DNA of 64,000 bases from contig FWWN02000370.1 of NCBI GenBank assembly GCA_900175165.2, positions 53,134 through 117,133 on the forward strand, in the 5' to 3' direction. The notes beneath the pieces were generated by a model that was not told the DNA's origin, did not search any database, and saw only the letters and a list, made by a program, of their open reading frames with translations. Each line of letters starts with the position of its first letter. Within the stretch, counting starts at the first letter, position 1. Made by a program: the position numbers and the translations under genes. Below, one piece after another: positions 23,452 through 35,348 of this stretch. Source of the stretch: Rhizomucor pusillus. Its lineage: Eukaryota; Mucoromycota; Mucoromycetes; Mucorales; Lichtheimiaceae.

Positions 23452-25402
23452 ATGACCTCACTGAACACCCAGCACGACGACGCCGAAGACAAACGGGCGT
23501 TGCTTTCGGACAGAACGTCTGAAGAATCCGTCTCCCATGGTCATCAGGAACATGACAACGCTGACGAAAACTGGGACTATGCACGCACAAGAGAAGCTCC
23601 CGAATATACCGAGCTGGAAGTAGACGATTCAGAAACGACTCCTTTGAGTCGAACAAGGGAACGACCTGACGATGAAGACAGCGCAGACGAGGAGGAGCCC
23701 AAAGTCGTTTACCGCCTCCCGAATGAAGGAGGAAGCATATTTGCGAGCTTCGTAGGTTGTTACACACCAGGCTAAACGGGCACAGTCAAACTGACAGTGG
23801 AATCTAGTTAAATATGAGCAACAGTATCATCGGAGCTGGCATCATCGGATTACCGCTTTCGTTTAAAGAAGCGGTAAGCTGTTGGATTTTCTTGATCCGC
23901 AACGCTGTTTATTAATCTACTGTCATGCCTTAGGGTTTTGGAATGGGTGTCATACTCCTGATTGTTTTGACCGTTGTTGTTGGCAAGTAGATCTGTATCT
24001 ATGACTTTTACGCGGTTTTTGTTTTATTGACATGGCAACAACGAATTTAGACTGGACCATCCGGTTGTTGGTGTATAATGGAAAGTTGGGAGGCAGGGCC
24101 ACGTATCAGGACCTATTAGAATTCTCGTTTGGACGCGCAGGACTTGTAGCAATATCAATTTTCCAGTTCGCCTTTGCTTTCGGAGGTTTGTACTGTTACG
24201 ATGTTCTAGCATACTGATCATGTAAGCTTATGCTTCATTGATATCTAGGCATGTGTGCATACTGCGTTATCATTGGTGATACCATCCCTCATGTCATCCG
24301 GTCGCTGGTACCTGGTATTGATCAGATTCCAGTACTGTGGATCTTCGCCAATCGACGGCTCTGTATTTCCTTCTTTACGCTGTTCATCTCCTATCCGCTA
24401 TCTCTATATCGTGACATCTCCAAACTGGCAAAAGCAAGTGCGCTTGCAATCATATCCATTATCGTCATTATCGTCAGCGTCGCCATCGAAGCTCCACAGA
24501 CACCGACCGAGATCCGCGGCAGTCCAGATATTCGATTCAATTTTGCTAATGACGAGATATTCCAAGCGATTGCAGTCATTAGTTTTGGTAAAGCGAACTG
24601 GATTGTCATTCCTTGGTTGTCCTCTGTTAATGAGTTTCCATGTTTTCAGCATTTGTATGCCACCATAACAGCTTTTATATCTTTGGATCTTTAAAGCAGC
24701 CTTCACTGAATCGATTCGCCACTGTTACTCATTATAGTATGGCACTAGCCTTTGTTACGTGTATGACATTGGCTGTATCAGGCTACCTTGTTTTCACCGA
24801 TAAAACCGCAGGTATGCACTTTGATGCTTTTACGAGAACTATTCTAACATTAAGCATGCATAATCTCCTAGGCAACATCCTTAACAATTTTCCTCCCGAC
24901 AACGTCTTTATTAACATTGCTCGATTGGCATTTGGCTTGAATATGTTCACAACTATACCTTTAGAAGCTTTTGTTTGCCGAGAAGTATATATCTGCGTGT
25001 TCTATGTATAATGACCATCAAGAATTGAGAGTTTTATTGTAGGTACTTGAAACCTTCTTTTGGCCGTCCGCACCTTTTGATTGGCACCGTCACATTGCCA
25101 TAACAACATCCATGATTCTTCTCGCACTCACCGTCTCGCTCCTGACCTGCAACCTCGGCATCGTCTTGGAACTTACCGGTGGATTTTCAGCCACGGCACT
25201 CGCTTACATACTACCTCCTTTGTGTTACCTCAAACTCGCTGGAGGCTCGCTTTTCCAGCTGAATAAGTTGAAGCATTGGGCATGCCTGCTCTTTGGACTT
25301 TTGATCATGGTGGTTAGCACGTTCTATAGTCTCCAGAAAATAGTACTAGGTGGGCCGGAATCGGATACCAGCGGCGCTGGAGCTGCTGCCTGTGATTTAT
25401 AA
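23452..25402 (+). CDS. amino acid transporter, AVT/SLC38-like
   Basis: Member of the amino acid/auxin permease family, closest in look to vacuolar AVT exporters and SLC38 carriers; it would move neutral amino acids across the vacuolar membrane. ATG at 23452 opens an acidic hydrophilic N-tail of about 100 residues (AEDKRALLSDRTSEESVSH). Exon 2 brings the diagnostic first helix NMSNSIIGAGIIGLPLSFKEAG. Later exons give VDWTIRLLVYNGKLGG, GRATYQDLLEFSFGRAGLVAI, CVIIGDTIPHVI, AVISFAFVCHHNSF, GYLVFTDKTAGNILNNFP, NMFTTIPLEAFVCREV and a last exon with ALAYILPPLCYLKL. About eleven membrane helices are visible. The stop TAA is at 25400-25402. Several introns of 50-80 nt; alternate frames in introns near 23880, 23980 and 24200 were discarded. 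Confidence 0.92.
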
Positions 25403-25690
25403 AGAAAGATGACGTTCATAAACTGTATAGCTATAACTCAGCTTCTTAGTCTGTCCACAACCCATTGTGCTGATGTAAACAACAAAGAAAATGGACCGAT
25501 ATTGTAGAAAAGCTCTGATCCTGCAAACGCAACTATACATAAACAGGCAGATATTGAAAACCAATTTAATCAAGGAACACGTAGATAAGATATTGTATTA
25601 TTATACTGGACTGTAACCAATGGGAACCAGGCAGGGTGGGTTGATAATACCAAGGTATTCCGTGAAACGAATGGGTCAACAGTTCTTGAT

Positions 25691-25921
25691 CTAGTTGCCA
25701 GGAGCTTTAAAGCCAGCACCGCCGACCTCGCCGAGCTTTCCACCACCTCCAGCGCCGCCGGCTTGATTTATGGCTTCAGATACGGCTTTGCCAGCCTTGC
25801 CAACGACCTGGCCTGCTTGTTCAACAATGTTGTCGGGTTCAGTTGATACCTGGCCGAGTCCTTCTGCTTGGGTGAAAGCGGCGAATGCAAAGAGGAGTGC
25901 AATGACAAGAGTAGAGCGCAT
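25691..25921 (-). CDS. small secreted Gly/Ala-rich protein
   Basis: A single-exon, 76-residue protein from ATG 25921. Residues 1-19 (MRSTLVIALLFAFAAFTQA) are a strong signal peptide, followed by EGLGQVSTEPDNIVEQAGQ and a Gly/Ala-rich tail without cysteines (GGAGGGGKLGEVGGAG). The mature part is amphipathic and helix-prone at VVGKAGKAVSEAINQAGG. Codon use is biased as in highly expressed genes. I do not recognise a family. It resembles the protein encoded at 28230-28592 in architecture (signal peptide plus low-complexity acidic, Gly/Ala-rich mature region, same strand), suggesting two members of a wall-associated or secreted class. Confidence 0.7.
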   Translation of the reverse strand: MRSTLVIALLFAFAAFTQAEGLGQVSTEPDNIVEQAGQVVGKAGKAVSEAINQAGGAGGGGKLGEVGGAGFKAPGN

Positions 25922-28229
25922 CTTGTGTTCTTGATAAAACTGACGGTGGGAGCTGCTAGGTCGTGGTATGTAGTAGCCCTTTCTTTATATATCCTTTTTC
26001 AACCCTCCTTCTTGAAATCTCAAAATGTCCTTTGGATAGCACGGTCGAAAGAACTCCTGATCTCATGCATAAACTTGTCTCTCATTCCTTGGTTTACTAT
26101 CTTATTTCCCATGTTTTCCCCTATATTGCATGCACACTCTGCCTCGGGATCCGTCATAAAGTTACATAAATGTATAGGCAGTAAAATAAGAAGGGGGCTA
26201 AGATGCGACCCTTTGCACGCTTAACATCTCTCTCTCCGTTCTAAATGAAGTCTTTTGTAACATTATATTCAACATAATGACATAGCTGTAGTCACAGTTA
26301 CTCTATTCTTTTTCTTGCTTTGTATATTGTCTCTAGCAACCACCGATCAAAAGTGACGAGCATGTAAAGAGCTATGTAGGAGTCTATTTTGCGGAGATCG
26401 CCAGGAGTTGTGCAGCGCTTGTGTTCACAAGTCCACATAGATCCGCTTTGCGTTGACTCCTTTCGTGACAAAACAATACTGGTACATGGGATCCTACAGT
26501 TTCCTTACCCTTCCTAGCTTGAAAATGAAGAAGACAAATGCATTCTTGTCTCCTTCTTCTACGTACACTTTTTCTAGCTTTCTGGATCATGATAATTCTA
26601 TACGTTCAAGGTGCATACGCGCAAAACGTTTGTTTGTAATATGCCGCCAAAGAAAGTTTGGATACTATATAGGCTGCCATGCTTCACTGCTGCTAGATAA
26701 ATTAGGAAGCCAGATTCGCCGCTGCTAACCGTATTAATTTTCATACAGTACAGGGTTGGCGTCTTTAACGTAACATTCTAGTATCCTGCCTAGAGATATG
26801 CATGATTGTTGATAGGCTCGTCATTGCAGCTGAAAGAATCAAGACCACAGATGCAAAAGGGAGCTTGTATTGAGTCCAACTGGCTCGCCACTGTTAAAAG
26901 ACCCAAGAGACTCTGGGGGCGGCAATCCCATCATAATTTTGCACTGAGTGCACATAATGCCTTATATAAAATTGAGCGAAGAGACGATATCTAGCGACTG
27001 TTCCTGCAACTACAACAACACGCTGACAGATAGACATGGGAAAGCAAATACTGTAGGGAATATTACTTTGTTATTGTACCCGACTAGGACAGAGAGTGAT
27101 GGAGAGGACATTCTAGTCAGATGGTGGTAATATACTGCTTTGAAGTCCTATGCGAGATAGTCCAGCTGCTTTTGATTTACATAGATCAGAAAAGGCAGCC
27201 ATGCAATGACCTACGGGCTTGTCTTTGCAGAGATCGCTAGAAGCTGTTCTGTAAACATAGATGATTTTTGCGTCAATTCCTTTGAAGGCAAATAAACGCT
27301 GGTGCTTGCTTCCTGTAGCATAATGGTTCATGCATCTACTGTATTCATTTTCCTTCTGAGCTTATTGAAATTCACGGAACGATCTTCCTGTTCTATGTAC
27401 GACTGGCTTATTCTCCGTCTCTTTGTTGCTTGAGCACATGCATACGTGCGCAGCATACTCCTATTCTTTTTGCCACAGCTTTTGATTCGTGGTCAGACGA
27501 CGACAATGCTTATTTGTAGTAGTGGTAAGCCAAAATTGATCTGCAAGTTGTTTGCCGCTTTTCGCTGCTCCCTATGTACATCCAGCTGGACTTTGTGAAC
27601 CTCAAATATTTGTATGTATCCCGTAGCTACTCCTACGTAGTTATGTGAGGAGATGCAGATTTACCACTCCTATAAACTGCGGTGATTATCATATGTAGAC
27701 CCCGGGCAACACCGCTGATATATCGGTTTTCGTGCTTAGGCATGGTTGGCAAATTGCTGAGAGCTTACGTTACAGCCGAAAAACTCATTCAGATTCAAAT
27801 GCAAAGAAGGATCTCGGACGAAGTTTGTAGACTGTGTACCAGGTAACGATGATGGCTTCTGTACTCCAAATTGTCTAGTCTGCATGAACAGTTACAGCCC
27901 AGCAACCATGCCGCTCAGAGAAGACGTTATGAGCCTTTCAATATGAAAACTTGTTCGCTGAAGGTGGTATCGTAATGACGAGTCCACCGTGCTTTGATTA
28001 ACATTCAACATAAATATATAAACAAGATAATACAATCAATGGCATCGCTCTTATTTTGTGTGGACGAGAGCAGCAGATACAGTGAAAGTGAAAAAGGACT
28101 AATAAAAAACAGCTACTAGTCTTTACTTAAAAAAAGACAGGTATACTTGAATATACTAGCTACAACAACAGCGCGAGACCTAATATTCTATGTCTCACTG
28201 TTACTGGTTGGAATTGATAGATATAGCGT
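25922..28229. other. gene-poor tract with diverged duplicated sequence
   Basis: 2.3 kb without a clear gene. A stretch at about 26391-26510 and another at about 27226-27325 are similar over roughly 100 bp, with shared phrases GAGATCGC, CATAGAT, TTTGCGT and CTGGT in order. On the minus strand the second copy also contains a short internal duplication (SDLCKDKP and SDLCKSKA). No intact ORF spans either copy. It is probably an old duplication or decayed element; promoters of the two secreted-protein genes lie at the edges. Confidence 0.4.
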
Positions 28230-28592
28230 TTAAGCGGAATCGTTTGGGTTGTCCTGTTCTTGTTCGCCTTCGCATGCGTCGCTTTCAGGATTCTTTTGGC
28301 ATTCAGTTTGTTGGTCGCCCTGGTCACCAGCACCAGCATCAGGAGCAGCACCGGCGTCGGGAGCAGCACCAGCATCGGGAGCAGTGGGAGCACCTGCACC
28401 AGCGCCAGAATCGCTGCCGCCGGTAACACCACCGGTAATACTATCAGTGACACCACTGAGACCGAAACCGGAGGTAGCAGCTTCGACAGTTTGTCCAACG
28501 CCACCGACGGCGGAATCACCAACTGGTAGGGTAGGAGCAGCAAGAACAGTAGCGGCAAAGAGAGCAACGGAAGCAAGAATAGAGAAACGCAT
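28230..28592 (-). CDS. small secreted acidic protein with PDAGA repeats
   Basis: A single-exon, 120-residue protein from ATG 28592 to TAA at 28230-28232. Residues 1-19 (MRFSILASVALFAATVLAA) are a signal peptide; PTLPVGDSAVGG follows. The middle carries Gly/Ser-rich sequence, then tandem PDAGAA units, then an acidic tail with two cysteines (ECQKNPESDACEGE). A wall or extracellular matrix role is likely, but no enzyme motif is present. It is similar in style to the neighbour at 25691-25921. The antisense frames here are long because of the repeat and the GC-rich codons, and were rejected. Confidence 0.75.
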   Translation of the reverse strand: MRFSILASVALFAATVLAAPTLPVGDSAVGGVGQTVEAATSGFGLSGVTDSITGGVTGGSDSGAGAGAPTAPDAGAAPDAGAAPDAGAGDQGDQQTECQKNPESDACEGEQEQDNPNDSA

Positions 28593-30513
28593 CTTGGTTA
28601 CTTTTTGTGTGAGTGCTGTGGATGTAGTCTGGAGATCGAGTTTATAGCTGTTTGCTAAGGGAATGTTTGGTCATGTTGAGGAGCTTTCTCCCTTTATATA
28701 TTCTTTGGCAAGACTTTCTTTTTCCTTGATTTTGTTAATCTAAGCTCCTTTTTCGAATAGTACCAACGAATATAAGGGGTTGCTGCTGCTGCTACTACTA
28801 CTGCTGCTATACAAGAAGAGCGTTTTGCCAAGCAACATCTCAGGGAACTGGTATCCTATGTAGGTTCCCAACTTTTGCGCTGCAAGGGGCAAGGATTCGG
28901 CGGACGAAATGCTAGTAGAATTTAGCCACAGCACTGAGTTAACTGCAAAGAAGGGAGGTTGAAAGAACTTAAAAGATTCTCGACCAAGAAGAAAGATAAA
29001 GGACAGTAAGAGATCTATGCCCTTGCACTTTATCCCTTGATGCGTTGTGCTGCTTAAATTCAAGAAGGGAAAAATCTGACCCTGCTGCATAGTATGGACT
29101 CATTTTCTACACATTACCATTCAAAACAGAATCAATAGATGAGACTCTCGGGTCGATCCTCCAACTGTGCTAGCCAGCAATAAACAGCGATCAGCACCCG
29201 AAGACTTTGACAGTCGTGATGGAGTGGGACGAATTTTGGGATCGACTAGGATATACAGGGGTAAAAATCCTCATCAGGGAGATCTTGTCGGTTTCTTTTT
29301 TTCCATTGCGGTTTGCGCCGCCGGCGTTACCGCCCTCCAAAGAATCTCGCGAGCGCCAAAGATAACAGTGAAAGACTTAATAAAGTTTTCTATCTATGTA
29401 TTGGATAAACTCTGCGTTGATATAAAAAAGAACTGCTGCACCTCTAGAGGTTCGAACAGGGCACAGGAGACGGGCGGCTGTTGCTGTTGGCAACTTGTTT
29501 TTTTTCGCTTACAGCAGTGATGATGGGAACTTGGACGCAAATAGCCAGCTTCCTGTATCGTACTAACCATTTTATAACATGGCCGCATATTAGAAATTTC
29601 TTTCAAAAACGTTAGAGACATGGTACGAGTGCATAAAAGCCCAGCTCAACAAGTGCAATCCTGCGTTTATGATTGGATACCGATAACGGTCTCTTTATTG
29701 CCCTTTTCTATGGAATTGAAGTAGTGCTTAGATCCCTTTACTGTATACGTTACTTTAGAACATTAACAACAGTGAAGTTGTTAGCACAAATATCCAAAGC
29801 AATGGTTAGAAACTTGGAGTATCCTTCTATGTACAAGGACACGAAAGGGTATAACTCTATGGCTTCACACTATGTGAAAATCTCATACATGTATTCTGAA
29901 CCTATCATCGCCTTTCTCTCCGCCATGGAAGATTTACACCTAAGGTTCAAGAAATGCCCGAAAACCTCAAGTTCCCCGACAAGCAAGGTGCCGTCATTAA
30001 TTGTACATATGCCTGTTACGTTTCACCATCCCTTGCTCACACAAGTAGTAACTCCAAAGCGAAGTGTTCCATTCAATGATAAATATGCATTCATGGTCGT
30101 GCAAAAATGTATATACGGCGGTTGACAGGTCTTGTTGCTGAATATGGCGGTTTGCACGACCAAGGTTCAATAAAATGCCAACATTGTAGTACATAGTACA
30201 GTTGGGAAAAGACGGGAGGATTTTATTGTATGTATAATGTGCGTAGTGAGAATAATAGTACTGGTGGGGGTATAATACAGCAGCTGCGCCAGGCAAAAAA
30301 TGCTGCAAAACAGCAGTAAAGATAACAATATAGATACTAGCTTTACAACAAGTGAGGAGAGAAAAACAAGCCAGGGGATCATTTGAAATTTAGATAATGT
30401 GTAATAGTATACAAAAGAAAGAAGGGAACGGCGGGTTGTTTGTTAAGCGCTAGAAGACCGAACCCTGTCTCTCTTGAGTGTGTATGTTTCGAAAGAAAGA
30501 AAAAAAAAAGGAA
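28593..30513. other. gene-poor tract
   Basis: About 1.9 kb. A minus-strand frame at 28740-29090 starts with ATG and includes a nine-serine run from a CTG/CTA repeat; a plus-strand frame at 29167-29520 and others near 29673-30125 are open but featureless. None shows a domain or a splice pattern that I trust. The first 150 bp contain a TATATA element near 28697, likely the promoter of the secreted-protein gene at 28592. Confidence 0.4.
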
Positions 30514-31215
30514 TTAAAAGAAGGGCAGTCTGACCACCTTCTCCTCCTCGAGAAGCATAGCTGCCATGACGTACCAGGCCGTGATGGCCAAGGTGAACGA
30601 GAGCCAGCCGCCAGCCTGGGTCAAACCATGCACACCGGTGAGAGCACCGACACCACCAAAGAAGAAGGTCAAGAACACTTGGAGCAAGACGAGGGAAATG
30701 AGTCTAGGTTGCTTGAACGTGCAAAAGAAGAAGATAAACGAAGGGATACAAAAGGCGATTTGCCAAAGACCAATGACGTTTTCCAGCTCGGTCATATTTG
30801 TCTCCAAAGCGCCAAAGACACCGGTGCTGTTCGAGAACATGATGCCGTACGAAAAGAAGAACCCAGAGTAAGTAAGCATGGAGGTGCCGCCAAACGTGTT
30901 GCCTAGCAAGAGTTCGCCCATGCCGCCAATGAACTGACCCATGGCGCCGAAACCGAGAGCGACGGGAAGTGCTCCTTGAGGAAGATTGGTGATAATGCCA
31001 GTGTTCGTGATACCGATAACAAAGGACGCGAGACCGAAAGCACCGAACCCGATAGCGAGAGGGTTAGCGACCTTCTTTTGGTGGCCTACTGCTCCGTGTT
31101 GCTGCTGCTGATGATGATTGTGCTCGATTGCAACGGCGGTTTCACCCTTTTCAATGTCGATAGGGACAGCTTCGCGGTGCTCGACTTCAGCCTTGTTTGT
31201 GGAGTTCATTTGCAT
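30514..31215 (-). CDS. GPR1/FUN34/YaaH (AceTr) acetate carrier
   Basis: A plasma membrane acetate/monocarboxylate:proton carrier or regulator of the AceTr family. A single exon from ATG 31215 gives 233 residues, the usual family length. After a hydrophilic His/Gln-rich N-tail comes the signature VANPLAIGFGAFGLASFVIG. Six membrane helices follow, including GALPVALGFGAMGQFIGGMG, FGGTSMLTYSGFFFSYGIMF and LLQVFLTFFFGGVGALTGV. The frame is open for a further 73 codons upstream but without an ATG, so the two ATGs at 31215 and 31209 are the only candidates. The C-terminus is short and basic (KVVRLPFF). In other fungi these genes are induced by acetate or ethanol; I see no named site upstream. Confidence 0.93.
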   Translation of the reverse strand: MQMNSTNKAEVEHREAVPIDIEKGETAVAIEHNHHQQQQHGAVGHQKKVANPLAIGFGAFGLASFVIGITNTGIITNLPQGALPVALGFGAMGQFIGGMGELLLGNTFGGTSMLTYSGFFFSYGIMFSNSTGVFGALETNMTELENVIGLWQIAFCIPSFIFFFCTFKQPRLISLVLLQVFLTFFFGGVGALTGVHGLTQAGGWLSFTLAITAWYVMAAMLLEEEKVVRLPFF

Positions 31216-31866
31216 TAAAGGAATAATAATATAGACGGGCGATGATGGGAACGTGCTGCTAATACAGGGTGGGCAATTTATATATGCTGGATCAAAAGAA
31301 GTTACCGGAATAGTAATCCTCGATGAGATTTGTGTTACCTCAGCATTCTTTCCCCACACTGACCATTTCAGGCCGCAGTGAGAATAGACTCCTGCCAAAT
31401 CCCTCAAAATTGGACCTAGCTTCTTTGCCCACAATAAGAGAAATTGGAGGAGCCCTTCAAATATCTCTCACACAATCCTTTTTCTCGATATATAAACTTT
31501 ATTACTTCCTTTTCACGACATTAAATTTCTACCTGCCAAAGCAGCCAGCAGCGAGTGTTAAGAGACATGAAATCTGACTTACCCCACACATGGTTCATCC
31601 TCCGTCCATTCGGCGACAAGTCCGCGAACAAGGCCATTGGCACCAAGCAATTTCAGCTTGGTCATCGCAAATCCCACGAAATATTTAAAGACTGGCCATA
31701 TTTCCAAGCAGGTCTCTTTCAAACGTTTCAATTTTCTCACTAGCCCCATAAACGGCAAATCGCAAATCGAGGAAAAGAATACCAAGAAAACCAAACTAAT
31801 CGACAAAAATCTCCTGTTTCGCACGTATATCATAATGTTTTTCACACAAGCGAGTATTCTATCCAT
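31216..31866. other. intergenic region
   Basis: 650 bp between the FUN14 gene's 3' end and the AceTr start, both on the minus strand. It should hold the AceTr promoter (right of 31215) and the FUN14 3' UTR. Frames at 31555-31870 on both strands are open but featureless. No RNA gene noticed. Confidence 0.4.
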
Positions 31867-32546
31867 CTAGCCATACCGAACGCCGGCGTAGAGTCCAATT
31901 ACAAAGGTCGATTTGAATTGGATGTTTCGAGTTAGGAAGGAAACGAGCGTGTTCCATTTGCTTCGTACGTCCCGCGTAGTCACTTTGCCGTCCGCATCCA
32001 CGTCAAACTGCTTTTGATATCCGCCTTCGAGTCTATCCCAGTGTACCGTCACGAATCCTTTCATCGACATGTACTAATAATATGTGAATACGTCCGTGCA
32101 AACGATCTCTCGATATCGCGCCAAATTTTACCTGCAGAAACACGAATCCAGCACCGACAGCGAGCGCAAACAGTTTGCCGACCTTCTTTATCAGATATCC
32201 AGTGCAAAATCCAAGCACAACGCCGAACGATAGCTCGCCCTTGTGGAATAGTCCTCCTTGTCCATTACGGCCCGTTACCGCATCTGAGATGGCATCGTCG
32301 TTGTCCTTTTCGAACGGCGGCCGGGCTCCGGCGACCGGCGACGTCGTTGTTCCAATCATCGTCGCGCCTATATTTTTCCCCAACTTTTATCAACAGCTTT
32401 TCCTTCCCTTTCCCTCGGCGCGTTTGTTTACCTTGACACAACACTGGTTTCTTGAGCAACAACGACGACCCGACGCCAGCGGTCGTCACAGCCGCAGAGC
32501 CAATCACGGCCTTTCGTGGAATTTTGTCTAACAACGATGTATACAT
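31867..32546 (-). CDS. FUN14 family mitochondrial protein
   Basis: Likely outer mitochondrial membrane protein of the FUN14 (FUNDC1-like) family, linked to mitophagy and mitochondrial contacts in animals. Three exons (32546-32432, 32367-32132, 32073-31867) join in phase and give about 185 residues. The N-terminus has a hydrophobic segment (VIGSAAVTTAGVGSSLLLKK). The FUN14 domain follows: ELSFGVVLGFCTGYLIKKVG, LFALAVGAGFVFLQYMSMKG, then WDRLEGGYQKQFDVDADGKV, ending STFVIGLYAGVRYG with the stop. The C-terminal GxxxGxRYG is typical. I see no LIR (W/Y/F-x-x-L) motif in the usual N-terminal place, so a mitophagy receptor role is uncertain. Confidence 0.9.
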
Positions 32547-32832
32547 TTATTTCTCCGTCCCCTACCCCAACCGCGCGCTCTCGCTCTCTCTTCCTTACGT
32601 GGACGACGCATAATCGTCGTTGTAGCCGCGGATGGCTTCTGAGCAGTCCAGATGGCGCGTTTACAAGTGTACTGCGGATTGGTGATTCGTACAGCGCGTG
32701 AAAACATTGTGATCGTTCAACAATAATAATGGGGAAAAAGAGAAAAAAAAAGAGGGTATCTAGCAACAACAACAAAACCCTGTTGCTGCCAGCGGTGGGC
32801 AGCGGCTCTGATTTTGGCGCTCAGCGATGATG

Positions 32833-35142
32833 TCATGCAGCAGCGAGAACAAAGATCTTCTTCAGCATTTCCTGCGCCAGTTGGCGGACAACGTCGTACT
32901 CAACGCGGTGTTGCACCCTGTGACCACAACAAATAAGTTTTCGTTGTTTTCAAGACAACAATGACAACAATAAACTTACCGAGCCAGTAATTCTTCAAAC
33001 AAGATCCGGCTTGTATCTTGATGCTCGAACGGCTCCCTTGTCCATTTAATATCGGACTCTGCAAACTGCAATCCATCGTCCGTCCATCCCGTCACGGTGT
33101 GATATAGCCTTACATCCGCGAAGCACGTCTCCGGTATCGACTTTAGAATCAACAGTGGTGACACGCGAGCGTATACTAGGCTCTCGTCTTGTGTCGTCCG
33201 AGGCCGTGGTTGTTCGCGCAAAAGTTTGCTCACAGCTTGCAGCACAGACCAAATTTCGCTGGAGTGCTTCGCGAAAGCAGGACTGAGATAATGCCATGCT
33301 GTTAAAAAGGTATCGTCGGACGGTGCTGCGTATGTCTTGATGACCAACTGCCTCAATCCATTCTCGATCGCTTCTCTGGGTGCCTATTGAAAACGGTTCA
33401 AGATTTCCGACTAAAATCTGTTTGATTGAACTTTTTCTTACCTTCATGCTCCACAAATGTACTGTGGAAAGTAGTCCCATCGATAGTTCAAATACTTGCT
33501 GAACACTGAGACAATGCTGCTCTTCTTTTTCTGCCTTCTTCATGCTATCCATCAACTGGCTTGGTGACTTGATGTTTGTCACCTTGCAATCTGAAGTGAA
33601 CTGCCGCGCATGCTTGAAATCCCGGACCATATCAATGAATATTAACAGGCCATAACCATCTGCCCAGCGCTTGGAAAGCAATGCCTTGGCGATGAGTCCT
33701 TTGCACACGCTGCCAGCCCGCGGATCAGTGGTATTCGTCATTGCCATTAACCTTAAAGTGAGCGCCGGAAGATCTATACATCATTAAGTCTTAACAGCTA
33801 CTGAGTCTAGGCTTATTCTATTCACGTACCGATAATATCCATGCAGGTAATCAAGGCTTCGCACGCGCTATGAGACCGCGCGACCAGCGGGAGGAGCTGT
33901 TCTGCAAACGCAGATCCAATCTTGTCTCGTGTAAGACTAGAAGCAGCGTTTCGTACGAGCGCACCTGTGAGTTCAAAACTTTTCTTGTTGTCCTGTTGAA
34001 TTCCTTGCACTAGAGCTCGCATTGCATCGGCTGGTTGCTGTAGCATGTATGCTATCACTGAATCTGGGTATTTTTCATCATCTTGCAGCAATGCTTGCTG
34101 CACTAAATGGTATACCAAGTCTCTGCTGATGTCCCTGCTGCCGTCAAACAGGTTCGGCGCACAAAGCATCATTTGAGCTAGCAATGGATGCCCATTCGAG
34201 GAGGAAGAAGCGTCGCCGTTCTTCTGCAAGCATTCATCCAAAAGCTGCCGCTCGATCTCCTCACCAACCCAATTCCCTTTCTTCAATACAGCAAACACTG
34301 CAAGCTTCATCCATTTTGAGCACCGAGTTTCCAGAATGGCAGCCCGACGTTTCGGCGATAATGGTTTTGTCGACAAGACGTATTTGGTTTGCAGCCATGG
34401 CAGGATCAGTCGCCAGTCGTTATCCTCAGACTGCATAAAAGTAGTATGCAGTTGCTGCCACCCAGCTTGCTCGATCGGATCCATCTTTTGCTGTTGTTGT
34501 GTTTTTCTCCATCTTTCCAGGATACCCAGCACAGTTTCTACATGTGCCTTTTCCGATAAAGTTGAGGCTGTTATCACATCGCAAGCTGCGCAGGCAATCA
34601 ATGTTGGCTGTTGATGCTCTTGACTGTACTTTGTCGCAACGATGGCTTCTTTGCCCGTGCTTTTCCTCAAATGATGCAATACCAGCAATGCAGCTAGCTG
34701 ACGCCGTTTATCATCCCAGATGGACAATTCTTGCTCAAGCAGGTCCATGAACGCTGCAGGCTGGTGTTCATCTATTTGTTTCGCCAGCGAGAACGCGGCC
34801 TCGTCTCTGTGCAGGAACCGTTCGCGTAGCAAGGAATACACGTCGTTCGGGTCAGCAGCTTGCAGAGACGCTTGCGCTCGCGCAACAGGATCTTTTCATA
34901 TATACATATATACACGTCGATCGTCAGTACACGTTGTTGACGGACGCGTAGGTCTAGATATTTTCGTTACCGGAAGGATCTCGGTGCGATCGTTTCTGAG
35001 AAGATTGTTGAATACGCAGGAGCAAGTTGATCGCTTTCCTGAGAGGAATAAGAGCCTCCGAGTCCGTGCTGCGCTGCTGCGTGATCAGCTCATGCTCGTC
35101 GTCGTTTTGCTGATCTCGTCTGCCGGGGATCAGAATATTCAT
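32833..35142 (-). CDS. large helical (ARM/HEAT-like) protein, unknown
   Basis: Exon 1 (35142-34971) encodes an acidic N-terminus (RRDQQNDDEHELITQQRST). Exon 2 begins at 34891 in phase, with DPVARAQASLQAADPNDVYSL. The remaining exons to 32833 build a protein of about 690 residues made almost only of amphipathic helices, e.g. RRQLAALLVLHHLRK, VETVLGILERWRK, DSVIAYMLQQPADAMRALV and RVSPLLILKSIPETCFAD. Introns occur near 33383-33442, 33775-33830 and 32919-32979. The TGA stop is at 32833-32835. The helical solenoid suggests a scaffold such as an ARM/HEAT repeat protein; the phrase RxSPLLxLKxIP occurs in conserved eukaryotic ARM-like proteins of unknown role, but I cannot name one. It starts 206 bp from the divergent I78 inhibitor gene. 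Confidence 0.75.
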
Positions 35143-35348
35143 GGAAACTAAGCCTGGGTGTGGGGACGGGCCAGCTGGCGTTGCGAGTGTCACGATCCCT
35201 CTTTCCCGGTGGTGTCTGTGTGACACCAAATGCGAGTTAGCGCAATCTAATTACAATAAATATAAGCATGCATACACTGTTTGCGCAATCTTCCTTTTCC
35301 CTATTTTTCGTTTTTGCTTGCTCTATATCTACCGCGCAGTCTTTCATA
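35143..35348. promoter_or_regulatory. short shared divergent promoter
   Basis: Only 206 bp separate two outward-facing start codons (35142 complement and 35349). The spacer contains GTGTGACACC and pyrimidine-rich runs (TCTTCCTTTTCCC) but no clear TATA box. Co-regulation is plausible but is inference. Confidence 0.45.

Noticed and set aside
28160..28647. Several long frames on both strands over the PDAGA-repeat protein
   Set aside because: GC-rich tandem repeats keep every frame open; only the frame with ATG, signal peptide and stop context is sensible.
29440..29475. Possible tRNA T-arm (AGGTTCGAAC)
   Set aside because: No matching acceptor, D or anticodon arm can be drawn around it.
30514..30906. 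Plus-strand frame antisense to the AceTr gene
   Set aside because: Highly charged product from reverse reading of hydrophobic codons; the opposite strand encodes a clear AceTr protein.
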